Assembly (NCBI GenBank): GCA_026210745.1
Contig: CP110630.1
Span: forward strand, 4,464,001-4,528,000
DNA: 64,000 bases
Direction: 5' to 3'
Origin: Exobasidium rhododendri
Taxonomy: Eukaryota; Basidiomycota; Exobasidiomycetes; Exobasidiales; Exobasidiaceae
Shown here: piece after piece, positions 46,037-59,200 of the stretch
Layout of the letters: each line of letters starts with the position of its first letter
Position numbering within the stretch: position 1 is the first letter of the stretch
The notes under the pieces: model-generated
The model's database searches: none
What the model saw: the letters and a program-made list of their open reading frames with translations, nothing else
Told to the model about the DNA's origin: nothing
Program-made: the position numbers and the translations under genes

Positions 46037-47684
46037 TTAGAAGAGGTCTGATGCTTTCGCCCTTCCTGGTTTGCCCTGCCCTTGTGTGGAGTGGAGATCG
46101 TGAGAAGACGTCACTTCAGTAATACCGACAGGATCTGGGATTTGGTTTGCTCCTTGATCTCGTTCATCATTGGCCCTCTCTTGCATTCCTGCCATGTCAG
46201 CCTCGCGCTCAACACCAGATCCAATGCTGACATTGGCTTTAGCAAGTGCCTCTGCAGTATTTTCTTCCGGGTTCAGTGAGGCCGGCTCGATGCCTCCTTT
46301 GCCACCGTTCGAGATGGAAGGATACGACTGAGCGTGAGAGTGGGCCGGAGTGGCAGAGAAGTTGACAGCCGGGGGTGGTCCTTGCAAAAGAGGAGAGCCG
46401 GATCCTCCGTGCGCGTACTGTTGTTGTAGCGGTTGTTGCGATTGTTGCGGCTGGTACTGTTGGTACTGCTGCTGGGCTATGTAAGGTGAGTGGGGACTGG
46501 CAGCGTATGGACTACTCATCGGTCCAGGTGACGGAGCCACGCCAAAGCCAGGTGGTGGTCCGTTATACTGCTGCTGCTGAGCTAGGCCAGGATTCATGGA
46601 AGATGTAGGCGGGGGTGCAAATTGTGCGGTCGAAGTGTAATTCTGTTTAGCTTCTTCGGGGTCAATGAAGAGATACTTGCTCGTAGAAGCCAACTTCTCT
46701 TCTGGACTCATCAAAAGATCACTGTACACCATCCTGCTCTTTGCCCCTGCCTTGACAGCCTCCTGATGTGGGTTCGTAGATGGCAAGGTGATGTGTGGTA
46801 TGTTCATCGAGGAAGAGCTAGGAGGTGGCATGCCGATCAATGGAGGTGGCGGACCAGACGAATAGAGTGCGGGTGGTGGCCCACTTGAATACAAAGCAGG
46901 CGGAGGTCCCGAGTAAGGACCTGCAGATGGTGGTGCCATACCAGGGGGAGGGCGATGAAACATCGGCGGTGGTGGCCGGTTGTAGAAAGGAGGAGGTGGA
47001 CCGCCAAATCCGCCGGGCGGTGGGCCGGTAGGAGGGTAACCGTACATGGGAGGAGGCACACCTGGAGTGAAAGAGTGAAATTGACCTGCAACCGCACCTG
47101 GTGGAGGAGCTTTCCCACTCATCAAAGCTTTATGAGCTTCCAATTGCGCTTTCAGCTGCTCTGGAGTCAGTGCCACATTCTCCACCTTTTGTCGTTTGAG
47201 CGATGGCCCTCCTGAACCTTGACCCTGTGTATTGCCACGTCTGGCTTTCCACTCTGCCAAGTCCGCTTCTGGTATACCTACCATGCCGTAAATCTCGATG
47301 TCAAAAGTTTCCCGACCGGGAAGAGCATTCTCGATTCTGTAAAAAGAGCAAGAAAGTCTCAATAAATGCCAAACAATCTACTGTCTACGGATGCTGCTCA
47401 CTTTGTTGGCTCAGCCTTGTGTACCTGATGGAGATGGACTGTCAGACCACCAGCAGTATTGAGCCTTCGTGGGCAGTAGGGGCAGCGATAATGCTTTGCC
47501 TTTTGATGATTGAGCAGAACTTTATCGTCTTCGAAGTCTCGGCTGGATAAAAGGGGAAGGAGCACCAATGGATTTCAAGGGGGTCAGCAGACAAGGGACG
47601 AAATGCAAAGCCACTTTTGATTTACACTCACTCGCAGTACCAGCACCAGGCTTCGAGACGGGGCTCCTTCTTCTTCTTTGCCAT
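46037..47684 (-). CDS. BuGZ/ZNF207-like C2H2 zinc-finger protein
   Basis: Exons 47684-47632, 47542-47402 and 47336-46037; introns 89 and 65 nt; 497 residues. The N-terminus gives two C2H2 fingers: WCWYCDRDFEDDKVLLNHQK and YRCPYCPRRLNTAGGLTVHL, followed by the signature NALPGRETFDIEIYGMVGIP. That arrangement is specific to ZNF207/BuGZ, which in animals binds Bub3 and microtubules, and is linked to splicing. The rest is Pro/Gly/Tyr/Gln-rich (PPPMYGYPP, GPPPALYSSG repeated), a low-complexity region known to drive phase separation in BuGZ. A clear GLEBS motif for Bub3 was not identified. It diverges from ERB1 (216 bp). Confidence 0.87.
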
Positions 47685-47900
47685 TTTGTGTAAGCGCTCG
47701 AGGTGACGAGTTAATAGTGGATCACTCTAAGAAGGTAGAGTATATAGTGTGCAGCGCATTCATTCCGATCCAGATTTGAAGTTGAGGGCGAATTCGAGCT
47801 TGGCACGTGAAACAGCTGCTTGAAATTTTTTGGGTCAAAGCCGCGAAGATTTATTATAGAGCCTCCTTAGGTGCCTTTACTGCAGTCGATATACAACATC

Positions 47901-50705
47901 ATGGCGCCTAAAGCAGCTGCGAAGGAGGCGATCAGGAGGAAGAGGCCGCTGCCTGCTATAGATGCAGTACAAGAAGCTGAGACCCTTCCACCGGCTGTAT
48001 TTGATGAAGATGCGATCGACAGCCTGGAAGGCGGTGAACTAGAGCTGGGACAAGAGGCAGAGGAAGAGTCCGAAGGATCAGAAGACGAAGAGTCTGAAGA
48101 GGCCAATGCGGATAGTGAGGCCGACTTGGACCCATTTCCAGAGATCGATGCAAGGTCCAGCGACGGAGAAGACTATGAAGAAGAGTTCGAATCAGATAGC
48201 ATAAAGGTAAAGGGTCTAGAAACAGATAAGACTGAAGAAGGCGATGACGAGGAAGAAGAGGGGTACGATAGCGAGGATATCGATAATTGGGACGAAGAGG
48301 AAGAAGATGGTGAGTCCATTATAACAGGATGTCGACGATAGATTACATAGCAGGAGATCGAAGATTTACTGAACCTTGGCCTGAATATCTTTGTAGCTCT
48401 TGCGGACGAACTAGCAAACAGGGAAACAGACGACTCAGAGATCGAAGAAGAGTTGAGCAAGATGATTTCAAGAGCAACGCAGAAGCCCGAGGAAGGCGAG
48501 AAGCGCTACAACAAACTAGGCATGACGGCAGATGAGGCTGCCCCTTCAATATTTTCCAAAGGAAGGAATCCAGATGGAAGCGCTCGAGGTCAATTCAAGA
48601 TCAGCGAGATTACTGGTCACCCAAAGCGAGTATACCCTGCTATTGAGGCAGACTACGAGAGTGACAGCAGTACAGAGGATGCGCCGAATCGAATCGGAGA
48701 CGTACCGATGGAATGGTATGATGATTTCCCACATATTGGATACGACGTCGAAGGGAGAAAGGTGTTGCGACCGGCTACTGGGGACGAATTGGACAAATTC
48801 CTGGCCACTGTAGAAGACCCAGATGCTTGGACAAGCGCCCAGGACCGATTGTTAGGCAAAAATGTGAAGCTGTCTGATGAAGAACTGGACATTATCCGTA
48901 GGCTTCAGAATGCCGAAATTCCCGACAGCAGCTACAATCCTTACGAGCCTACGACGGAATGGTACACAGGCAAGGGAATGGAGATGGTCATGCCCTTGAG
49001 CTCCAGGCCCGAACCAAAGAGCCGATTCGTGCCCAGTAAATGGGAGCACAAGAAGGTGAGTACGAGCATCTATACCCGGTGATGTGCCAGAGCTTCCACT
49101 GATACTCCTTGCGGCGGTAAATGACTACAGGTCATGAAGATTGTGCGAGCTATACGCCAGGGTCGCATCAAGCCTCGCGGCCCTGTTTCGTCAAGTCGAC
49201 CGAACTTTTACAACATCTGGTCTGAAGCTGATCAAGCACAAGCGGACCATCCAATGCACATGCCTGCTCCCAAATTACCCCTACCGACCCACGCAGAGTC
49301 TTATAATCCACCAGCCGAGTACCTCTTCAACGAGAGTGAAAAGAAAGAGTGGGAGGAGGCGGAAGCATCTGATCGCAAGTCCAACTTCATACCGGCCAAG
49401 AGCGATGCCCTACGCAAGGTGCCTGGCTATCAGAACTTTGTGCAAGAGCGATTCGAGCGCTGTCTCGATCTTTATCTCGCACCTCGTATGCGAAGGCAGC
49501 GATTGGACATTTCCGATGCTCAGAGTCTCATTCCTAAACTACCGTCTCCAAGGGAACTAAGGCCCTTCCCCACAACCTCAGCCGTAGTGTACAAGCATCC
49601 AGACTCTGTTCGAGTGCGATCGCTTGCTGTTGATCCCAGAGGCGCTTGGCTGGTCACGGGAGCCGACGACGGCAGAGTTCGGCTGTGGGACCTGACGATT
49701 GGTCGTTGCGCAATGACGTGGGATCTACACAGTTCAACTCCTGCAGGAGAGAGAGCACCAGTGTTCAGCGTGAAGTGGTGCCCAAACAAGGCATATTCCA
49801 TCTTTGCTGCATGCACGTATGAGAAGGTGGTCGTCTTTGTACCGCCTCAGTCGAATGCTCTGAATCAAGACAGCGAGGAAAAGGGAGCGAACTGGACTTC
49901 GCCGTCCATGGCGTTTGCAACGCAAGGCTATCAGCCCGTTGTCTCTAGCGACGGTCCCATCAAGACACCACCGGCGAAATGGCTTAAACCAACGGAAGGA
50001 GAGAAGAGGAGAGGAATCGCAGCAATCATTCAAGTTAGGGGCACCCCCAAGCAGGTCGTTTGGCACAACAAAGGAGACTACTTTTCCACCGTCACCTCTT
50101 CTACTGAGGGATCGTCAGCCTCTTCCTCGGCCGTCCTCATCCATCAATTGTCGAAACAGAGAAGTCAAGCCCCCTTTGCAAAGGCATCAAAAGGGTCTTC
50201 CATCCAGAAGGTCCTCTTCCATCCCTTTTTGCCTCATTTCTTCGTCGCTACTCAGCGTACGATTCGAATCTACAATCTGTCCACGCAGAGTCTGCTCAAG
50301 ACGCTTCAACCTGGCTTAAAGTGGATCAGTAGCATGCACATCCACAAGAATTCAGGCAATCATCTCATCGTCGGATCGTACGATAAACGGGTCGCCTGGT
50401 TCGATCTGGAACTGGCAAATAGACCGTACAAGATCTTGCGTTATCATCAACGTGCTGTCCGAGGGGTCGAATTCCACGACAACTACCCGCTCTTCATGAG
50501 TGTCAGTGACGATGGCAATGCACACGTCTTGCACTCTACCATCTACAACGATCTCGTCACCAACCCTCTCATTGTTCCTCTGAAAGTCCTTCGAGGTCAC
50601 GCTGTAAAGGAAGGACTGGGAGTCATTGATGCAACTTGGCATCCCTTCTTGCCTTGGCTCGTCACTGCCGGTGCTGATGGCGACGCCCGACTCTGGACGC
50701 CTTGA
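47901..50705 (+). CDS. ERB1: Ribosome biogenesis protein ERB1/BOP1
   Basis: Exons 47901-48309, 48397-49055 and 49131-50705; introns 87 and 75 nt; 880 residues. The first 140 residues are acidic (DEEEED blocks). The BOP1NT domain spans about 220-500 (PMEWYDDFPHIGYD, EPKSRFVPSKWEHKK joined to VMKIVRAIRQGRI, FYNIWSE). WD40 repeats follow from about 530 (VRSLAVDPRGAWLVTGADDG, RVRLWDL) to the end (GADGDARLWTP). With Ytm1 and Nop7 this protein forms the PeBoW complex needed for pre-27S rRNA processing and 60S assembly in the nucleolus. Length and motif order are normal. Confidence 0.96.
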
Positions 50706-50886
50706 ACGAAGCTCGCATGACTGTGTACATCCTACTTACTAGTCAGCACAAGTCTTCCTCTCCCTCCCTTTTATGTATTGTAACAAATGAATCGGTATCG
50801 ATGCCCATTTAGCACTGGAATACGAGCACAGGGGAAGACCAGGCAAAGGTAGCAAGTGCTATTTTACATTTCACGACACTGCTTCG

Positions 50887-52669
50887 TCAGACATTCTTTC
50901 TATCGTTTTCCGTAATTTTCTCTCCTTCTCTTGCGTCTCCTTCGCCTCCCTCTTCGTTGTCACTGCCCTTTTCACTGGGTGGACGAGTTCCTGGCGCACT
51001 CTCATCGGTACCAGCAGAGGCACGCTGGGTCGCTTCGATTTCTCGTTTCAAGGCATCCAACTCCCTTTCAAAGCGACGCCCCCATACTTCCACGTAGTAT
51101 CCTGCACCGTTCCACACACTCAGCAGGATCAACAACAGGCTGTGAAGGAGCGCGAAAGGTGAGGGACAAAAGATACGAAGTCAGCACTGATGTGTGAGCA
51201 AACAGCGGAGGAGAGAAAGAGAGTGCGCCATACATACCAGAAGATCGCGCTGGCCTCTTTCGACTTGTAGAAGAGGAGCGGGGCAGGCAGCTGTGGTGTG
51301 GGGTTTTGCAAGCAGAGTCAGATTCTTTCCTTCCCCCCAACACCTCGCTCAAAGACTCACTGTGCAGACGATTGTGTACACGAATTGCAGTAGAATGAAC
51401 GCGGGTTCTCTTCGCTCTATGGGTGCTTTGGCCAGCAGATTGGCCACAGCTCCCTTACCCTTTGACATGGTAGAGTAGCTGTTGATCCTCTCCCCCGATG
51501 CAATCTTGTCCTTCTTTCTCAAAGTGATTAGGACGTAGTATAGCAGCTGCCAGAATAGATAAAAGACAAGATTGGAGGCGAAAGCGGTCCATCCGTCTAG
51601 TGTTGGGAGTGACTTCATGGCGGGGAATCTTTTGTGTCGCAGTTCGACCGGCATAAAGTGCCGCATGGCGCAAAAGACGATTGGAGGATAGAGATGGATG
51701 AAGAGAGACGTCATCTTCTCCAGACTATGAAAGACTGCACAGAGTGGTCGTCAACGGCGTTGTAAGTTTCCGTCCTTCTCCCACCACTCTCACTTACCAG
51801 CAGAATTACGCCAAGTCGCAATACTGAAAGCTAGTGGTCCATGAGAGGCACAATAACAGACCGTGAACAGGAATGGGCTTCCCGGGAAGATCCAGATGTA
51901 AGCCAGGTTGAGGACACTGGAGGGATAGCGACGAAATCATCAGCATGAGCTATGAAGCTAGAAGGGACCACCCCAACTTTTGCAGAAAGAAAGCTCACTT
52001 TGAAAAGTAGCCTTGAGGATCAGAGGGCAAATAGAAAGCTGATCAGAGGACCGTTCGCACTCGCACTCGCACTCTTTCTCTCTCAAGCCACTCACAGTAG
52101 TCGAAGAGAAAGTAGGTGAAGTTTTGTCTCGTATAGCTGTACACTCGGAGCGGCATAAAGTAGGTGGTCTGGAGGGTGTATGTGATGGGCATCCACTCCG
52201 GTCTGTACGCGAAGATGAGACTGGTGATCACCATGTTCATCACCGACACGACAAAGCAGATCTTGTCTCGTAGTCGGACATTCTTCTGCTCTGTCCAGCG
52301 GACCGACAGCCTGTCCACTCGTATGTTCACCTGTTCTCTCAGTCTTCTCAGCTCTTCTTTGCGAGCAGCAGACCGGCTCTTTGTTCCATCTCCTCTCCTG
52401 GCACTGTCATTCTTGCGAATCTTTTGGCGTACCTTAGACGACGTTTCCTTCAGCTTTCGATCTAGCGCATCCAGATCCAAGCGAGGAGCTCCAGAAAAGA
52501 ATGTCTGGAGTAGGTCAGTGAGTGTAGAGGTCGGGTGAGAAGTGACATCGATAGGCGCGCCGTCCAAGTCGCTCAAGGAGCCTATCAAGTCGGCATCGAG
52601 TGAGTCACCCGAGCTGATTATGCTCGACGTACTGCTCCGGCGAACGACTGATGGTGGAATGGTGGACAT
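50887..52669 (-). CDS. GPC1: Glycerophosphocholine acyltransferase 1
   Basis: Six exons: 52669-52096, 52011-51999, 51916-51798, 51734-51361, 51290-51238 and 51139-50887; 461 residues. Exon 2 is only 13 nt; with it the frame reads FLFDYCYFSNVLNLAYIW, as conserved. Other family marks: RLRDKICFVVSVMN, LFIHLYPPIVF, MRHFMPVELRHKRFP, and KDKIASGERINSYSTM. About eight membrane segments are visible. Yeast Gpc1 transfers an acyl group from acyl-CoA to glycerophosphocholine, making lyso-PC for PC remodelling. The N-terminal 110 residues are Ser-rich and charged and the C-terminus is acidic. Introns are 63-98 nt. It diverges from MCM7. Confidence 0.93.
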
Positions 52670-52854
52670 CTTGCTGCTGCTGCTAAAGCTACTACAGCTA
52701 CTAGAATCACTTATTGTGTGAGCATGTATGGAAGAAATTCTTGAGGGCCCGGCTGTGGGAGACGCTTGAAGAGTGAAATGATGAAGTCCGTAGAGTGGAG
52801 TGTGATACTCGGAACCTAAAAAAATGAGAATGAGTAGAATTGTAGATCCTGGAC

Positions 52855-52860
52855 ACGCGT
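52855..52860. promoter_or_regulatory. MCB element ACGCGT
   Basis: Palindromic MluI cell-cycle box, 327 bp from the MCM7 start. MBF (Mbp1-Swi6) binds this motif at G1/S genes in other fungi. Confidence 0.55.
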
Positions 52861-53047
52861 TCTGCTAGAGACTGCCCTGGCTGGAGATAGGATTGACTCC
52901 CCCCGTCCAGACATTGTGGCTTGGGGCTGTAGCTTACGTAATTTTTTTTGGATCGAAGGAGACTTGGGAACGGCGAAACGGGCCCCTCGTGCGTGTTCGC
53001 GATGCGACGCGCTCTGCTCCTGCGACTCATTTACGCGGTATGGGAGG

Positions 53048-53053
53048 ACGCGT
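53048..53053. promoter_or_regulatory. MCB element ACGCGT
   Basis: Second palindromic MCB, 134 bp upstream of the MCM7 ATG, in the usual range for MBF sites. Confidence 0.6.
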
Positions 53054-53186
53054 CTTTGATAGCAGAGAAGGCGGATGAAAGTTGAGCTTTGTTCCCAGCA
53101 AGAGAGAAGTAGAGACATCTTCCTCTCTTCTTTCCTTATCGCCCTTTTACCTCAACTCCATACTCGCACTGGACGCTTGAGACGTC

Positions 53187-56016
53187 ATGGCTGCTGTTAA
53201 TCTCCCTCAGGTCAACATTCCCATCGACTATGCAGAGGAGAAAGGTGAGTGAGAGAAGGAAAGGGACAAGTCGACCCGGCAAAGGTGACACGGCGTGCTG
53301 ATGTGTGAGACGTGTGTCTCTCTCTCTCTTTGCCGTCACAGAAAAGATCAAAGAGTTCCTGAGAAGCGCAAAGGGAGTCGTGCCCGCTTTGAGCACCTTC
53401 AGCGACCACACGGTGGACATATTTGCATCCATCCGGTCCTCAGACGACGATGCAGAGGAGGATACTGCAGAGGAAGTCCTGGACACTCTGGACGGGATGG
53501 ACCTGGACACGTCCTCCTCCTCCGTGCCCTCCTCCTCGGCGAGAGCGACACGGAGACAAAGGCAGAACGCGCTCAAGTACATGGAACAGATGCAACGCAT
53601 TGCTGATCGAAAGCAGAAAGGCATTGTTGTCGAACTGCAGGACGTTGCCGAAGTGAGTCTGATCGATGATGGAGATGGGATCGGGAATAGAAATCCCCCG
53701 ACTGATTGCGTGAATGGTCTTCCTTTCCCACAGTTCTGGAACCAACAGAATCGCGGTGAAGGAAATCGACTAGCGACCGCGATCACGAGCAATGCAGCAC
53801 ACTACGTCGAGCTGATCTCGGAGTGCATCGACAGCCTGTTGGAAGGCATCACACCTACCATCGACATTTCCCACCACGACGACGTACTGGATCACATTCG
53901 GCACCAAAGGGAAGAAAGGAACGCCAGGGCGACGCAGACGCAGACGATGGGAGATGACATTGAAGTGAGCGAGGAAGACATGGAGGACACATCCAGGGAA
54001 ACACTCTTCCCTGCCCTCCTTCTCCGCCGCTACACGCTCTACCTTCGACCAGACGGGCGTCAGGAGGAAAAGACGATGGCTGTTCGAGCGATCAAGTCGG
54101 CGCACATTGGGTCTCTCTTGACACTGCGGGGCATCGTGACGCGGGTGTCGGAGGTGAAGCCTTGTATTCAAGTGGATGCCTATGCCTGCGATGACTGCGG
54201 CGCGGAAGTGTTCCAAGAGATCCGGGGCAAGGTGTACCTTCCCTCCACCGTGTGCACCGGACCAAAGTGTCGAGTGGCCAAGAAGAAGGGAAGCTTGCAC
54301 CAGGTCCTTCGAGCTTCCAAGTTCACGCCGTTCCAAGAGGTGAAGATGCAGGAGATGACGAATCAAGTGCCGGTCGGTCACATTCCAAGAACGATGACGA
54401 TCCACCTCGCCGGTCCCTTGACCAGATCAGTCAATCCAGGCGACGTATGTGATGTCAGTGGAATCTTCTTGCCTACGCCTTACTCTGGCTTCAAGGCCAT
54501 CAAAGCAGGCTTGCTGACTGACACGTTCCTGCAAGCGCAGCATGTGCGACAGTTGCGAAAGAGCTACGACGCCTTGGAGCATGAGTTGACCCCCGAGATC
54601 GCAGTCAAGGTGGAAGCACTCAAGTCCGATCGAGCCCTCTTTACAAAGCTAGCAAAGAGCATCGCACCGGAAATCTACGGACATGAGGATGTGAAAAAGT
54701 GTCTGTTGCTTCTGCTGATCGGAGGCGTGACAAAGACAATCGGAGACGGTATGCACATCCGTGGTGACATCAACGTTTGTCTGATGGGCGACCCTGGTGT
54801 GGCAAAGAGTCAACTGCTCAAGTACATTTCCAAGATTGCACCGAGGGGCGTCTACACGACCGGACGGGGCAGTAGTGGTGTCGGTCTGACGGCCGCTGTG
54901 ATGCGAGATCCTGCCACGGACGAGATGGTCCTGGAAGGCGGAGCTCTGGTCTTGGCGGACAACGGGATTGCGTGCATTGACGAATTCGACAAGATGGACG
55001 AGACCGATCGCACAGCCATTCACGAAGTCATGGAGCAACAGACGATCAGCATCTCCAAGGCAGGCATCTCCACCACGCTCAACGCGCGAACATCCATCCT
55101 GGCCGCTGCCAATCCTCTGTACGGACGGTACAATCCAAAGATTTCGCCCGTCGACAACATCAATCTGCCGGCCGCGCTACTGAGTCGATTCGACATCCTC
55201 TACCTCATCCTCGACACGCCCAACGAAGATTCGGACCAGCTGCTGGCGGAACACGTCACCTACGTCCACATGCACAACAAGCCGCCCGAGTTGGACTTTA
55301 CCCCGATTGAGCCCATCGTCATGAAGCACTACATTGCAGCCGCCCGTCAGCATCGACCGACGGTGCCAAAGGCGGCGTCGAATTACATTGTCAGTGCGTA
55401 TGTCAAGCTACGAAATCAAAGCAAGGAAGAGGAAGCAAAAGGTCAGGCGTTTCACTACACGAGCGCCAGAACGCTGCTCGGACTATTGCGAATGAGTCAA
55501 GCGTTGGCGAGGCTACGATTCAGTGCAGAAGTGACGATTGAAGACGTGGACATTGCGCTGGAATTGCTGGACGTTAGCAAGAGTAGCTTGATCAATCGTT
55601 CCAAGCTGGACAGGAACGGTGACGGCGATCAGACCTTCACGAGCAAGATCTACTACCTCTTGAGAGACATGGCCAAAGACGCAGGCGCGGTGGCTAGAGA
55701 GGAGCTGGACGAGCAGCAACAGCGAGCAGCGAAAAACAAAAAGGCGAGGCTGCGTCGAGAAGAGCAGGAGAGCGACGACGACGACGACGACGAGCAGGAG
55801 GACGACGACGGTATCAACGAAGACGACGAAGATGACGCCTTTGTCGACGAGAGTCTGCTGCAAAACGACGATGGGCTCGGACAACTGCATCTACAGGACG
55901 TTCGAGATCGTGTCATTGGTGCCGGCTTTTTGGAAGACCATCTGCAGGAATGCCTGGAGGAGTATCAGAGTCTGGGCATCATTCAAGTCACCTCCAATCG
56001 CATCATCTTCCTTTAG
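53187..56016 (+). CDS. MCM7: DNA replication licensing factor MCM7
   Basis: Exons 53187-53244, 53342-53652 and 53734-56016; 883 residues. Splicing restores the start DYAEEKEKIKEF, typical of MCM7. The second intron (81 nt, GTGAGT to CCCACAG) has no stop and is a multiple of three, so an unspliced frame remains open and can mislead. Seen: zinc finger [11 protein letters not shown] with [26 protein letters not shown], Walker [12 protein letters not shown], Walker B CIDEFDKM, sensor 1 [11 protein letters not shown] and Arg finger LSRFD. A winged helix closes the C-terminus after a long DDDDDE-rich insert (about residues 800-845). It is part of the MCM2-7 helicase. Confidence 0.97.
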
Positions 56017-56255
56017 CACGCCCCCTTCTCCCCACTTTCACCTTTTCCTGCCTTCCTCCTGTCACTGTATTCGGTCCCTTTTTCTCGTTGTAAAGTATGT
56101 TGAGAACTTTTCTATTCTATAATTTGATCAATAGATCGAATATCGTATTGGTAAGAGACTGTTTGCAAGGAAATACAGAGGCGAGAAGAGAAGAGACGAA
56201 GAGGATGAAGAAGAAGAAAAAAGCCAACAGCGAGCCACATTAGAAGAAGGAGACT

Positions 56256-56274
56256 GGCCGGCCGGCCGGCCGGC
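56256..56274. repeat. (GGCC)n palindromic repeat
   Basis: Nineteen bases of perfect GGCC repeat, ending four bases before the PHO81 stop codon, in its 3' UTR. CG-rich and self-complementary. Confidence 0.9.
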
Positions 56275-56277
56275 GTG

Positions 56278-59200
56278 CTACCTGGCAATCACGATGCCGT
56301 CCTCCACACTCCCATCAGCGACTTCCACATCCGTTCCATTCGCCATCTGTGACGCCTTTTTCGCCTTGAGGCTAGGCGATAATGCAATCGAAGGATCAGT
56401 CGAGGCAGTGTACCTGCCAATTGTGATGAGAAGTAATCCTGCCGCTTTGATCGAGTGAATGAGTTGAGGGACGTTTTGCAGTAGCACTGCATCCACCATG
56501 ATACCCAGCAAATTGTTATTCTTTGCAAATCGAACAGCCTCGGCTACGCTTAGTCGTCTAGGGTCAGGTTCGCCTCGATCACACGGTTGGAAGATGACGT
56601 TGCCAGTCGCATTGTCCCTTGCCAAGCCGCAATAGCTCGCAAAGAAGACGGCGTAGTTGGGTTGTTTCCAATTGAGAGCAGTGCAAACAGTGGGGCTTCT
56701 GCTGGAGAACAAAATCTTGCGCGACGTCTGTGTAGAGGTCGTTGTTCCAGAACGGTAGACGGTGTGCAAGATCGCGTCTACGTAATTGTTCACTTCAATC
56801 TTGGGCAAGGAGGGATTTCCTCGTACATCGGCCGAGGAGGGGTAGAGAACGTCCAAATCGATGCCAATGGAGATGGGAAGCATGGTCAGAAGCTGCTCTA
56901 GAGTGAGCATCGACCGATCCACCAGTCGCTTCCAACTGGCCAGGTCCATCGAGGACATTGCGGATGCCTCGAGTGGAAGATCGCGCTGAAGATTGTGAGA
57001 CATTTGCTGGAATTGATGACCAGTCACGCTGCCGACATAGACGTCCAGACCTTGGACAGGAAGCGTAATGTCAGGATATGCCACTGCAATGCCGTCTTTT
57101 GTTACTTGCACCACAATCTTCAGGTGTTCGCCAGACAAAGATGAAGCTGTGACAAAGGAGCCCACGTCGAGTGCAGAGACGGCACCGGTCACAGTGGTAG
57201 CCGGCGACGAGGCGAAGTTGAAGGTACCGGAGGACGAGGCAGGAATAGCGGAGGAAGACGACCTCTCTTGTATCGTCGAGGAGGAAAGGTAAGAAGAGGC
57301 AACACTGCCCGTTGGCGTCATCCTCTGTTGATTCGCTGTGGAAATGTTCGAGCCAGGGAGAGTGCTCTTCCAGTACGTTTCCACTCTTCCTCCGATTTCC
57401 AGTTGCACCCCGTCGAACGGCTTGACAAAGTCAAGCTCAAACGAGACTTCACCCACAACCTTGAGATACACATCCTGCAGTGGCAAGACGAACCTCTTCC
57501 GATCGGTGATACCTTCAAAGAGTGAAGGTAGTGCGACTGCTTTGCCGATGATCTTTGATCCAAACGTCGGCATCAACTCCCACTCGATGCTGAACCTCTC
57601 TAGTGCTTCGACCTGGAAGGAAAACACCTCCCGTTCATCCGCCAGAGGCAGTATGATGGTATGTGGAATGGTCGTGACAGAATCATCCGGCCTGGAGGTC
57701 ATGACTAGCTTCAAAGAGGATGTAGAAAATTGCTCGGGTCGATTAGGGTCTTGCAATTTGTAAAGCTTGACGGAGGAATCCGTGAGTGAGACCGTGATTA
57801 GAGCACGTTTGTCTAGGTAGTTGTGACCATACGTGCGAAAGGGAATGATCGGTGGTGGAAGAGAGAGAGAGGGAATGCCATCCATCTCCCCATCCAAGTC
57901 CAGCGCCGGCAGGTCGTCTTCCGATCGACTCTTCTTCCGAAGTGTCGGTGAATCTGCGCTGTCCAGCTTATGCGACGCAGCTCCCGTCGTGGACAGCTTG
58001 GCGTCGAGGGCGTGCTCTTTCTTCTGCCGCCTACTAGCCTCAAGAAGAAACAAGAGACTTTCAATTTGGCCCCTCCAGGCTGCGTAGAAAGTCGCATCCT
58101 TTGACCTTTCATCCACTGCATCTAGTCGGGCTCCCGCCGCCACCAAGACCTGCAGACACTTCAGATGACCATTCTCTGCTGCGAAAAAGGTGGGAGTCCA
58201 GAGCGTCCCCTTTTCCTGAATATTGGCGTTCGCTCCGGATTGGAGGAGCAGCTGCAGACAGTCCGCGTGACCTTCTCGAGCGGCAAGTGCCTGTGGAGTC
58301 AAGCCCTCTAGATTAGGCGTGATCTTGGCACCTTGAGCAAGTAGCAAACGAGTGATGTCGGTGTGACCACCTTGTGAAGCGAGACAGAGAGGTATTAAGT
58401 CAGTCGATTGCGACGGATCGACACTGACACCATGTGACAAGAGTATCTGTACCACTTGAGCTTTCCCGTTCATCACGGCGAGCACCAAAGGAGAAAAACC
58501 GTCCAAGTCTACAGTCGCCGCATCTACTTCGGGAAGGGTAAGAAGATATTGACAGGCATCGACATGTCCATTCATGGCTGCATACGAGATAGCCGCTCGA
58601 CCGTAGATATCCGTCTTTCGCACATCCACGCCGTTCTCCACGCAAGCCCGGATCAGCTGAAGGTTGCCAGCTAGACTTGCTTCGTGGAGACAAGTGCGCG
58701 AATTGATGTCGTCGACAAACGTGTAATCGGGCAGGCCGACATTCATGACCAGCTGCACTGCCTTTTCATCAGCCTCCAGTAGTGCTCTCCAGATCACACG
58801 AGCTATGCTTGTCGCATCTTCACTCTTGGCAGCGATCCTAGCCATCTCCTTGGCAGTCTCTGCCTGCCCTTTCTTGATGATGGTCGTGAGATTCTTTTCC
58901 AGCTCCGACAGCAAGTCAACTTCACTGTCCCTTGCAGCAGCGAAGTCCAGCATCTTTTCTGAGTTCAAGTCGTCTTCTGTCGCACTTCTACCATCTACCG
59001 TACCATTCCTACTGACTTTACTTTCCGACAAGTTCTCCAAGTCCAACACATTAGCAGCGGCAATGTCGCTCAGTTCAGCAATGAATTCTCGATTAAAGCA
59101 AGGTTGTACTTCGACTTGCCTTGCCAGGTAGAGTTCCTTTGTCTGCGATTTCGAGCGCTTGTCCCACTTCTTTAGTATCTTTCGGAATCCAGTGGCGTTG

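Larger units (their letters stand above)
52670..53186. promoter_or_regulatory. Divergent promoter region GPC1 / MCM7
   Basis: 517 bp with two ACGCGT (MCB) sites; the nearer one lies about 134 bp before the MCM7 ATG. Confidence 0.6.
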
